Assembly: GCA_018266095.1 (NCBI GenBank)
Contig: JAFEBC010000132.1
Coordinates: 1 to 5,747, forward strand
DNA length: 5,747 nt
From: Deltaproteobacteria bacterium
GTDB taxonomy: Bacteria; Myxococcota; Myxococcia; Myxococcales; 40CM-4-68-19
Reading direction: 5' to 3'
Under the pieces are notes generated by a model that saw only the letters and a program-made list of their open reading frames with translations, was not told the DNA's origin and did no database searches. Below are positions 1-5,747 of the stretch, piece after piece; position 1 is the stretch's first letter; each line of letters begins with the position of its first letter. The translations under genes were made by a program, and so were the position numbers.

Positions 1-525
1 GACCTCCTCGATCGGCCGCCCCTGCAGCTCCGGCGACACGAGGCAGAGGTTGAAGTCGGGCCGCAGCGAGGCCACCACCGAGGCCGGCATCGGCTCGCCC
101 CCGAAGCAGTCGACCCACGCCCAGCGCACCTTGCCGCGGAACGCCTGCACCGCTTCGACCGGCTCGTCGCGGGAGACGCGCACGAAGAACTTGTCGCCTG
201 CGCCGCGCCCCACCCACTTGACCAGCGTCGGCAGCGCGGTGTCGAGGAAGAGCAGCGAGGACACGCCCGCCTGCGCACAGAGCGCCAGCGCCCGCTCCTC
301 CAGGCCGTCCTCCTTGGTGTTGAGGATGACCGGCCCCGTGAGGCCCTGCGCGCGGAACGCGCTCAGCCACGCCTCGAAGGACTCACCGCGCTTCCACGGA
401 TCGTGCGCGAGGTGGAGGTGGCCGGGCTCCGCGACCGAGGAGCGCAGGTCGATCTCGACGCCCCAGGGTCGCGCCAGCCCCGAGAGGCCCGCGGCCTCGT
501 TCACGCGATGTCGGAAGTAGAGCAT
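1..525 (-). CDS. Glycerophosphodiester phosphodiesterase-like TIM-barrel protein, 3' end cut by window edge
   Basis: An open frame of 175 codons starts with ATG at 525, directly after the kinase-fusion stop (TAG then ATG), and runs off the left edge without a stop. The translation resembles the start of a glycerophosphodiester phosphodiesterase/PI-PLC-like barrel. HRVN at 6-9 takes the place of the HRG motif. GVEIDLR at 22-28 gives the two acidic metal ligands (Glu24, Asp26). AHDP at 40-43 supplies the second histidine (His41). Later strands read VILNTKEDG (66-74), LLFLD (91-95), RVSRDEP (116-122) and WAWVD (135-139). The order and spacing match the GDPD catalytic core, but HRVN lacks the family's usual HRG..PENT extension. 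It may therefore be a divergent branch that acts on a phosphodiester in surface glycan or lipid metabolism, or one that has lost activity. There is no signal peptide, so a cytoplasmic site is likely. GGAGG at 538-534 supports the start. Confidence 0.72.
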   Translation of the reverse strand, partial: MLYFRHRVNEAAGLSGLARPWGVEIDLRSSVAEPGHLHLAHDPWKRGESFEAWLSAFRAQGLTGPVILNTKEDGLEERALALCAQAGVSSLLFLDTALPTLVKWVGRGAGDKFFVRVSRDEPVEAVQAFRGKVRWAWVDCFGGEPMPASVVASLRPDFNLCLVSPELQGRPIEEV

Positions 526-2613
526 CTAGCGGACCTCCAGGTCGCTCTCGAGGAGGGCGATCGCGATGAGCTGGTTGAGCCCGTCGAAGCCGCCGTGCCA
601 CACCGGCTCCGAGCGCCCGCGCGTCACGTGGCGCAGCGACGGGAAGACCTTCTGCGCCACCTCGCGGACCCGCTCGGCTGAGGGCGCGCCCTCGATGCGG
701 AACGCGATGCGGCTCATCTGTCCTTCGACCGAGCGCCAGCTCACCTTGCACTCCGGGATCTCGCCGATGGCCTTGGCGAGCGGCTCGATGGGCGCGTCGT
801 TCCAGAGGATGTGGTCCACCACCAGCTCGAGGGGCGCGCCCTTGACCACCTCGGCCTCGCTGACGGGGACGCGCGGCTTGACCTCGATCACCCAGTCGGC
901 CTGCTCGGCCTGCGGCAGGATGTGGCGCTGGCCGTCTTCGCGCCGGCGCACGAAGTTGTCGACCACCTTCTCCACCGGATAGCCGCGCCCCTCGACGTCG
1001 CGCTTGATCTTCCACGCCAGGCGAACGGACTCGTCCGGGTGCAGGAAGACCTTGAGGTCGAGGCGCTCGCGCATGCCGCGCAGGTAGAGCGCGTGCAGGC
1101 CCTGGACCACGACGGTGCGCGCGGGGCGCATCTCGCGCGGCGCCGTGAAGCGCCCGGTCGCGTGATCGTACTGCGACTGGAACACCGCGCGCCCGGCCTG
1201 CAAGGCGAGCGTGTGGCTGGCCAGGTCGTCGAGGTCGTTCGCCCGCGGGTGCAGGTGCGTGTAGTCCTGCCACTTGCCGTGCCCGCGCTCCCAGCGGTGG
1301 TAGTCGTCGCCCTCGACCACCAGCGTCTGCAGCGGGTTGAAGAGGTCCTCGAAGGCCTTGGAGAGCGTGTTCTTGCCCGAGCCCGAATCGCCGGCGAGGC
1401 CGATCATGAGCGGGCGCCCGCGGCCGCGCAGGGGCATCTCGCGCTGCAGCACCTGGATCCACACCGTCACGAGGCAGGCGCAGAGGCAGGTCTGCATGGC
1501 GGTGAACACCAGCGAGGTGATCGTCTGGGGCAGGCCGGGGAACGCGGGCAGCGCCACATAGAACGTGAGGTAGAGCCCGGCCAGCACCCAATGCAGGAAG
1601 GGCAGCGAGAGATCCTGCGTGGCGAAGTAGAGCGCGAGGAAGGGAAAGACCCAGAAGAACCAGCCCGGCGCGGCGTCGGTGACGGACAGGAGCACGCCGA
1701 GCAGGACACCGGCTCCGTAGAGCAGCCCCGAGGGCGAGATCCGCGTCGAGAGGCACAGGCGCACGAGGACCAGCATCACCACGCCCGCGCCGAGGTAGAG
1801 CACGCGGCCCTGGCCGAGATCGAGGTGGGCCGCGAAGAGCCGGAAGGCCTCGGGCGAACCCGTGGTCACGTAGAGGAGCCGGCCGCCGAGCAGCACCGGC
1901 AGGAAGCCCAGCGCGGTGCCGCCCAGCCAGACCGCCGTCCACACGCCGATGCGTCGCAGGGCCTCGCGCGCGAAGTGGCGGTTCCAGAGGAAGGCCAGGA
2001 GCAGCGGCACCACCAGCACGACCTGGAACTTGCTCAGCGTCGCCGCGGCCATCGCCAGCGCCGACGCGCCGGTGCGGCCCTGGCTCAGGAGCCAGAGCGC
2101 GCCGAAGAGGAAGGCGATGGCGGCGAGGTCGAGCTGCCCGTGCAGGTAGGTGATGAAGAAGAGGACAGGGTTGAGCCAGTAGAACGCCAGGAGCTTGCGG
2201 GGCCGGTGCGGCGCGAGGCGGGAGAGGAGCGCCAACAAGCCGAGATCGAGCGCGAGCAGCGGCGCCTTCATCAGCGCCAGGCCGAGCGGGCCGGTGCCCA
2301 GGGCGGCGGCCCCGAAGACGAGGTGCGCCAGGTAGCGCGGGATGAACAGGAGCCCGAAGAGGACGCTGCCGTACGGGAAGAAGTGCGGTGGCGACAGGCT
2401 CCACGGGTTCTGGCCCGGGTTGAGCACCGCCTTGTCGACGAAGGGGACGAAGAGGTCGGTGAGGTAGGTCGAGCCGAAGAACGGCAGGCAGGCGAGGCGC
2501 GCGGCGAGGCCCAAGAGGAACAGCGGCGAGAGCACCAAGGCTCGCAGGCCCTGCGCAGGCACAGGCCCCGCGGCGGTCTCGCTGCCTCTGACCGGCGCTT
2601 CAGCCTCCGACAT
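526..2613 (-). CDS. Membrane GT-C-like domain fused to a uridine kinase/phosphoribulokinase-type kinase
   Basis: This is a 695-residue two-part protein in one unbroken frame. Residues about 25-390 form roughly ten to twelve hydrophobic segments. The first loop holds DLFVPFVD (53-60) and then FFPYGS (78-83). Further on are WLNPVLFF (146-153), HGQLD (158-162) and an LSKFQ segment (193-197). This pattern resembles polyprenyl-phosphate-dependent GT-C glycosyltransferases, in which an early-loop Asp is catalytic. Residues about 400-605 are a cytoplasmic P-loop kinase of the uridine kinase/phosphoribulokinase family: Walker A GDSGSGKNT (408-416), GDDYHRWER (435-443), HPRAND (455-460), VVVQGLHALY (501-510). 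Two usual residues differ: Asn415 replaces the Walker A Ser/Thr and Gln504 replaces the acidic residue expected before GLH. A further 90 residues (606-695) are not recognised. The ATG at 2613 overlaps the nucleotidyltransferase gene by 14 bases, with GGGGA 9 bases upstream. The kinase fold call is firm; the GT-C call is tentative and substrates are unknown. Confidence 0.8.
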   Translation of the reverse strand: MSEAEAPVRGSETAAGPVPAQGLRALVLSPLFLLGLAARLACLPFFGSTYLTDLFVPFVDKAVLNPGQNPWSLSPPHFFPYGSVLFGLLFIPRYLAHLVFGAAALGTGPLGLALMKAPLLALDLGLLALLSRLAPHRPRKLLAFYWLNPVLFFITYLHGQLDLAAIAFLFGALWLLSQGRTGASALAMAAATLSKFQVVLVVPLLLAFLWNRHFAREALRRIGVWTAVWLGGTALGFLPVLLGGRLLYVTTGSPEAFRLFAAHLDLGQGRVLYLGAGVVMLVLVRLCLSTRISPSGLLYGAGVLLGVLLSVTDAAPGWFFWVFPFLALYFATQDLSLPFLHWVLAGLYLTFYVALPAFPGLPQTITSLVFTAMQTCLCACLVTVWIQVLQREMPLRGRGRPLMIGLAGDSGSGKNTLSKAFEDLFNPLQTLVVEGDDYHRWERGHGKWQDYTHLHPRANDLDDLASHTLALQAGRAVFQSQYDHATGRFTAPREMRPARTVVVQGLHALYLRGMRERLDLKVFLHPDESVRLAWKIKRDVEGRGYPVEKVVDNFVRRREDGQRHILPQAEQADWVIEVKPRVPVSEAEVVKGAPLELVVDHILWNDAPIEPLAKAIGEIPECKVSWRSVEGQMSRIAFRIEGAPSAERVREVAQKVFPSLRHVTRGRSEPVWHGGFDGLNQLIAIALLESDLEVR
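534..538 (-). promoter_or_regulatory. Ribosome binding site of the phosphodiesterase-like gene
   Basis: GGAGG on the minus strand lies in the last codons of the kinase-fusion gene, eight bases before the ATG at 525. It supports the start of the last gene, which abuts the preceding TAG with no spacer. Confidence 0.65.
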
Positions 2614-4201
2614 GAGCGGTCATCCCCGGGTAACGCAGTCGCTGATCGATCCGCCGGCCGGTGAAGATCTCCTGCCAGTAGAGCGACTCCGCGAGCGCGT
2701 CGGGCTCGCCCCAGCAGATGTAGCCGTCGAGCGGGATCATGCGCACCGGATGGCCCAGCGCCGGCAGCAGGTCGAAGATGGCGTCGAGGTAGAGCTCGCC
2801 GTTGACGCGCAGGTCGCGGCGCTTGAGCTCGTCGATCCCGCGCTGCAGCACGGTCTTGTCGCGGAACCAGAAGGTGCCCACCAGCACGTGATCGTTGCGC
2901 GGATCGGCGCTGGGGTTCTGCTTGAGCGACACGCGCTCGACGGTCGGGAACGGTCCGGCCTCGGCGGTGGGGACCACGTAGCTGTACGAGCGCGGCCGCC
3001 GCACGGCGCCGGGGAAGCCGCGCAGGGTGAAGATGGCCGCGTCGCAGCCTGGAGCGGCCTGGAAGGCGGCCCAGCGCTCCGGCGGCAGCACGACGCCGTG
3101 ATCGCACGCGGTGACGATGACGTCGCCCTCTGGAGCGAGCCGCGACACGCCCGCCTCCGTCGAGAGCGCCTGGCCCGGCGGCGTCACCGGAAGGGCCACC
3201 ACCTCGGCGCCCGCGGGCAAGGTCTGCGCGAGCTGGCCCGCGAAGCTCTCCAGCGCCACCACCACGGTGCGTCCGGCGGCGGGCAGCGAGTCGAGCGCCG
3301 CCCGGTACATGGCCCGACCGGCCACGGGGATGAGCGGCTTGGGCAGCGGCGTGATCTGCGCGAAGCGTGAGCCGAGCCCGGCCATCGGCAGGAGCACCTG
3401 CGCCACCTCGCCGCGCGCGCGGGCCGTGCGGTTGTACGAGCGGAACGCGGCCTCCCAGTACTCGAAGGTCTGCAGGTCCTCGGGAGTCCCCCACTGGAAG
3501 AAGCCGGGGATCTCGAACACGCGCACGTCCGCGTCGGGCCGCTGCGCCAGGAGCGCCTGCACGGTGAGGCTGGTGTAGAACTCGCCGTTCAAGGACAGCC
3601 CCGACTCGAGCTGGTGCCGCAGGGCCGCGCGCAGCAGGGCCGCCGAGCGGAAGTAGTAGCCGCCCGCCGACGCGTATTCGTCCTCGCGCCGGTCGGTGAA
3701 GCTGCCCTTCTCGCGCACCTCGACGACCCGCTCGCCGTCCATGCGCGAGTACGCGTACTTCACCGGGCTCAGGTAGTGCGCGTGGAAGCCGCGGTAGGAG
3801 ATGAGGCACGCGTCGCAGCCGGATTCGGTCACGAAGCGCTCGAACTGCCCGGCGTCCCAGACCATGCCGTAGTCGCAGTAGGAGACCAGCACGGGCGCGT
3901 CGTCGGGGACGGAGTCGAGCCCGGTGAGGAGCGCGTGGCCGGGCCCGAGCGTGTGCGGCGCGACGTACTGGATGGTGCCCGCGGGGCGCAGGCGTCCGAG
4001 CAGCTCGGGCAGGCCGCTCTGGCGGTGGTTCTCGGCGAGCACGAAGTGCGCGGGCCACGCCTCCGGGAACTGCCCCAAGAGCCGCTCGATCATCGGCACG
4101 CCCGACACCGGCACCAGCGGCTTGGGCTGCGTGTAGCCGGCCTTCTGATAGCGCACACCCTGGCCCGACATGGGGACGAGCAGATGCAAGCGGGAGCTCA
4201 A
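2600..4201 (-). CDS. Tandem-domain sugar-phosphate nucleotidyltransferase
   Basis: This 533-residue protein contains two complete copies of a nucleotidyltransferase (NDP-sugar pyrophosphorylase-type Rossmann) domain, about 1-265 and 267-533. Such enzymes join a sugar or polyol phosphate to an NTP, releasing pyrophosphate. Copy 1 has the loop PMSGQGVRY (10-18), KPL at 27-29, a GPG segment near 86-88, CDYG at 109-112 with Asp110 as likely metal ligand, EKGSF near 164-168, NGEFY at 205-209 and FFQWGTPEDL at 233-242. Copy 2 repeats the order: PMAGLGSRF (272-280), KPL (288-290), PPGQA (341-345), CDHG (366-369), LKQNP (426-430), NGELY (467-471) and ICWGEPDAL (495-503). Both copies keep the loop and the Asp, so both may be active. 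The start is TTG at 4201, overlapping the aldolase stop as TTGA and preceded by GGAGG at a 6-base spacing. A later ATG (Met11) would remove the first strand of the fold. Nucleotide and sugar specificity are unknown. Confidence 0.88.
   Translation of the reverse strand: MSSRLHLLVPMSGQGVRYQKAGYTQPKPLVPVSGVPMIERLLGQFPEAWPAHFVLAENHRQSGLPELLGRLRPAGTIQYVAPHTLGPGHALLTGLDSVPDDAPVLVSYCDYGMVWDAGQFERFVTESGCDACLISYRGFHAHYLSPVKYAYSRMDGERVVEVREKGSFTDRREDEYASAGGYYFRSAALLRAALRHQLESGLSLNGEFYTSLTVQALLAQRPDADVRVFEIPGFFQWGTPEDLQTFEYWEAAFRSYNRTARARGEVAQVLLPMAGLGSRFAQITPLPKPLIPVAGRAMYRAALDSLPAAGRTVVVALESFAGQLAQTLPAGAEVVALPVTPPGQALSTEAGVSRLAPEGDVIVTACDHGVVLPPERWAAFQAAPGCDAAIFTLRGFPGAVRRPRSYSYVVPTAEAGPFPTVERVSLKQNPSADPRNDHVLVGTFWFRDKTVLQRGIDELKRRDLRVNGELYLDAIFDLLPALGHPVRMIPLDGYICWGEPDALAESLYWQEIFTGRRIDQRLRYPGMTAHVGG
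2623..2627 (-). promoter_or_regulatory. Possible ribosome binding site of the membrane-kinase fusion gene
   Basis: GGGGA on the minus strand lies nine bases before the ATG at 2613, inside the last codons of the tandem nucleotidyltransferase. The match is partial. The 14-base gene overlap suggests that re-initiation by terminating ribosomes also contributes. Confidence 0.4.
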
Positions 4202-5178
4202 GGCGTTCCTCCGTGGATGGCGCGGCGGAATTGCTCGACGGGCAGGCTGGCCACCGTGCTGGCGATGGAGTCCGGCAGCTCGGACAGCTCCGGCCGCGCG
4301 CTCAGGAGCAAGAGCTGCGAGAGCCAGATCTCGCCCACGTCGCGCTCCCGGCCGGCGAGCTCGGGGAACGCGCGCGGCGCGAGCTGGAAGAGCGCTTCGC
4401 CGCCGCGCGTCCCGGCCGGCCCCAGCACGTCGCGCAGCCGATCGAGGAAGACCGCGGTGTCAGGGAAGAACAGCCGCAGCGGCGCCTCGGGAGCGATCAG
4501 CCGCGCGAGCTCCTCGGCCGTCAGCCCGTCCCAGGCGAGGAGCTGCGTGTACCCGTAGGCCGCGAAGAAGGCGCGCTCGATCGCGTGCCAGGCCCCGAGG
4601 CCGCCCTCGCCGTCTTCGGCCTGGAGGATGACCCCGTGGTTCTCGAGCAGCACCACCTCGGACGGCGGGAGCGCGCGCACCTGCTCCATCAGGAGCCACC
4701 CCGGCCGGACCGCGCGCAGGACGCTGTGCCGCAGCGGGGTGGCCGCGCTCCAGAAGGCCTCGAAGCGGACGGGATCGCGGACGGACTCGTACACCATCAA
4801 GAGCGCCGCCAGCGAGTGCAGGTGCATCACCCAGCGGCCCGGAAGGAGCGCGTGGAAGCCCGTCTCCATCGAGGGGCGCCCGAGGCCCTCGCCGGGGACG
4901 GTGCAGGCCGTGAGCAGCGACGCGTACGCCTGCTCGGAGTCCTGCGCGCGGCCCACGTCGTCGAGGCCGGCGGTGAACGCGGCCAGCCGCACGCACGCGG
5001 TGCCCTCCAGTCCGCCGCGCGCGCCGACCTGGTCGAGCCGCAGGCCCGAGGCCTTGATCCAGAGGGCGCCGTCCTCGTCCTTGACGGAGATGTTGCCGCC
5101 CGTGCCTTGCGTCCACTGAGGCACGCGCCGGCCCGCGGCGCGGCAGAGGTCGGCGAGGGCTCGCGCGGAGGGGTTCAT
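4198..5178 (-). CDS. Class II aldolase/adducin-family protein
   Basis: This is a 326-residue protein of the zinc-dependent class II aldolase/adducin fold (fuculose-1-phosphate aldolase and ribulose-5-phosphate 4-epimerase relatives), which cleave, form or epimerise sugar phosphates through an enediolate. The N-terminal GTGGNIS motif at 25-31 and KASG at 42-45 match the phosphate-binding loops. Glu105 in the METGFH segment sits where the catalytic acid is expected. His119 and His121 (MHLHS) plus His181 (ENHGVI) supply the three zinc ligands. All key residues are therefore present and an active enzyme is likely. Classical members have about 210-230 residues; this one carries roughly 95 extra C-terminal residues (from a FFPDTAVF segment near 236) of unknown role. 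The ATG at 5178 overlaps the HAD stop (ATGA). A weak AGGTG lies 8-12 bases upstream, so translational coupling probably helps initiation. Aldolase versus epimerase activity and the substrate cannot be decided from sequence. Confidence 0.9.
   Translation of the reverse strand: MNPSARALADLCRAAGRRVPQWTQGTGGNISVKDEDGALWIKASGLRLDQVGARGGLEGTACVRLAAFTAGLDDVGRAQDSEQAYASLLTACTVPGEGLGRPSMETGFHALLPGRWVMHLHSLAALLMVYESVRDPVRFEAFWSAATPLRHSVLRAVRPGWLLMEQVRALPPSEVVLLENHGVILQAEDGEGGLGAWHAIERAFFAAYGYTQLLAWDGLTAEELARLIAPEAPLRLFFPDTAVFLDRLRDVLGPAGTRGGEALFQLAPRAFPELAGRERDVGEIWLSQLLLLSARPELSELPDSIASTVASLPVEQFRRAIHGGTP
4208..4212 (-). promoter_or_regulatory. Ribosome binding site deciding a TTG start
   Basis: On the minus strand GGAGG lies inside the end of the aldolase gene, six bases before the TTG at 4201. 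It is the strongest Shine-Dalgarno match at the three start sites checked in detail inside the operon. It supports TTG as the start of the tandem nucleotidyltransferase, because no ATG or GTG is placed to use it and the next Met lies within the nucleotide-binding loop. Confidence 0.7.
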
Positions 5179-5747
5179 CGGGCCAGCACCTGCGGCAGGT
5201 CGTCGAGGCGATCGATGATCGCCACGCCCTCGGGCACCGCCCCCTTGGGCCCGATGAACTCGCGCGTCAGCACCGCGCGCATGCCCAGCCGCAGCGCAGG
5301 CGCCAGGTCGCTCTCGACGCTGTCGCCCACCATCACGCACTCGCTCGCCGCGCAGCCGATGCGGCCCAGCGCCTCCTCGAACGGACGGCCCGTGGCCTTC
5401 TCGGCGCCGACCTCCTCGGAGGTGACGATCCAGCGGAAGAAGCGCGCCTGCGGGTCGAGCGCGCGCAGCTTGAGGAGCTGGGTGCGCGTGTTCTCGTCGC
5501 TCACGATGGCGGCCGGTCCGTGCGCGGTGAGGCGCTCCAGCAACGCCGCCCGCTCCAACGTCCGCCACTGTTGGCGGAACTCCTGCTCCAGCGCGCGCTC
5601 GTACCGCTCCATGACCTCGAGCACCGCCTGGGGAGCGGCCGGCCCGCCCTGCTCCTCGCGCTGCTTGAAGTAGAGGAGGCGGTTGCGTGCGCCCGGGTGG
5701 CCCTCGCCCAGGCGCCGCTTCACCTGCGCGCGCGCCTCCGCGTAGCC
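5175..5747 (-). CDS. HAD-superfamily hydrolase (probable phosphatase), 5' end cut by window edge
   Basis: This is probably a haloacid dehalogenase-type phosphohydrolase acting on a small cytoplasmic phosphate ester. The frame stays open to the right edge, so 190 codons are visible and the true start lies outside. A GTG at 5723 is in frame but is unlikely to be the start, because the N-terminal motif I (DxDGT-type nucleophile) of the family is not in the visible part. In the visible fragment, motif II is at about residues 80-90 (IVSDENTRTQ, with Ser83). Motif III has Lys117 in a VGAEKATGRPFEEAL context, matching the usual EKP..xxF pattern. Motif IV is VGDSVESDL at about 140-148, with Asp142 and Asp147 as expected Mg2+ ligands. 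The helical stretch before motif II is the likely cap domain. The stop codon overlaps the aldolase start in an ATGA arrangement, so the two are probably co-translated. The superfamily is well supported; the substrate is unknown. Confidence 0.85.
   Translation of the reverse strand, partial: GYAEARAQVKRRLGEGHPGARNRLLYFKQREEQGGPAAPQAVLEVMERYERALEQEFRQQWRTLERAALLERLTAHGPAAIVSDENTRTQLLKLRALDPQARFFRWIVTSEEVGAEKATGRPFEEALGRIGCAASECVMVGDSVESDLAPALRLGMRAVLTREFIGPKGAVPEGVAIIDRLDDLPQVLAR

Noticed and set aside
383..2404. Minus-strand open frame of 673 codons overlapping the membrane-kinase gene
   Set aside because: It is Arg/Pro/Ala-rich with no membrane or P-loop motifs in its own frame, so it is an out-of-frame shadow.
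2600..2613. The 14-base gene overlap as a frameshift joining two parts of one protein
   Set aside because: Both proteins have complete ends: the nucleotidyltransferase finishes after its second domain, and the next gene has its own ATG, a short polar N-terminus and a plausible ribosome binding site.
811..2664. Plus-strand open frame of 617 codons opposite the membrane-kinase gene
   Set aside because: The translation is low-complexity, rich in Arg, Glu, Gln and Ala with no fold motifs. It is the antisense shadow of a real GC-rich gene.
2271..4058. Minus-strand open frame of 595 codons in another reading frame
   Set aside because: It is Arg/Ala/Pro-rich and crosses the junction of two genes. 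The competing frame holds paired nucleotidyltransferase motifs.
4213..5673. Plus-strand open frame of 486 codons opposite the aldolase and HAD genes
   Set aside because: It spans two convincing minus-strand genes with catalytic motifs, and its own translation lacks any recognisable pattern.
5721..5723. GTG as the start of the HAD gene
   Set aside because: The frame is open to the edge of the window and the N-terminal nucleophile motif is missing, so the real start must lie further upstream.
1..5747. Promoters, terminators, RNA genes, CRISPR arrays or mobile elements
   Set aside because: Coding sequence covers the whole window without gaps, and I saw no repeat array, inverted repeat pair, T-run terminator or tRNA-like pattern.

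Overview
The window is GC-rich (roughly 70 percent by eye) and carries five genes packed end to end on the minus strand. They are read from the right edge to the left edge with no intergenic space worth the name. The strong G/C bias at third codon positions produces long antisense and out-of-frame open frames, which are shadows. The composition and gene style fit a high-GC bacterium such as a myxobacterium or another deltaproteobacterial-type lineage. That placement is an inference from composition only; no taxonomic marker is present.

In transcription order the genes are: (1) a HAD-superfamily hydrolase whose 5' end lies beyond the right edge (5747-5175); (2) a class II aldolase/adducin-family protein (5178-4198); (3) a protein made of two nucleotidyltransferase domains in tandem (4201-2600); (4) a fusion of a multi-pass membrane domain, probably GT-C-like, with a uridine kinase/phosphoribulokinase-type P-loop kinase domain (2613-526); (5) a glycerophosphodiester-phosphodiesterase-like TIM-barrel protein that runs off the left edge (525-1). 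The junctions are a 4-base ATGA overlap, a 4-base TTGA overlap, a 14-base overlap, and a direct TAG-ATG abutment. This is the signature of one translationally coupled operon. Neither its promoter nor its terminator lies in the window.

Taken together the set looks like a compact pathway for making, activating and transferring a small sugar or polyol phosphate. The aldolase could form or cleave the carbon skeleton, the HAD enzyme could remove a phosphate, the kinase could add one, the nucleotidyltransferase pair could activate the product as an NDP or CDP derivative, and the membrane domain could transfer a sugar to a surface glycan or lipid. The phosphodiesterase-like protein could process a glycerol-phosphate-type diester. 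The individual family calls rest on motifs seen in the translations. The pathway itself is inference and no substrate can be named. The most unusual points are the two fusions (double nucleotidyltransferase; membrane domain plus kinase) and substitutions at both the Walker A serine/threonine and the Walker B acidic position of the kinase.
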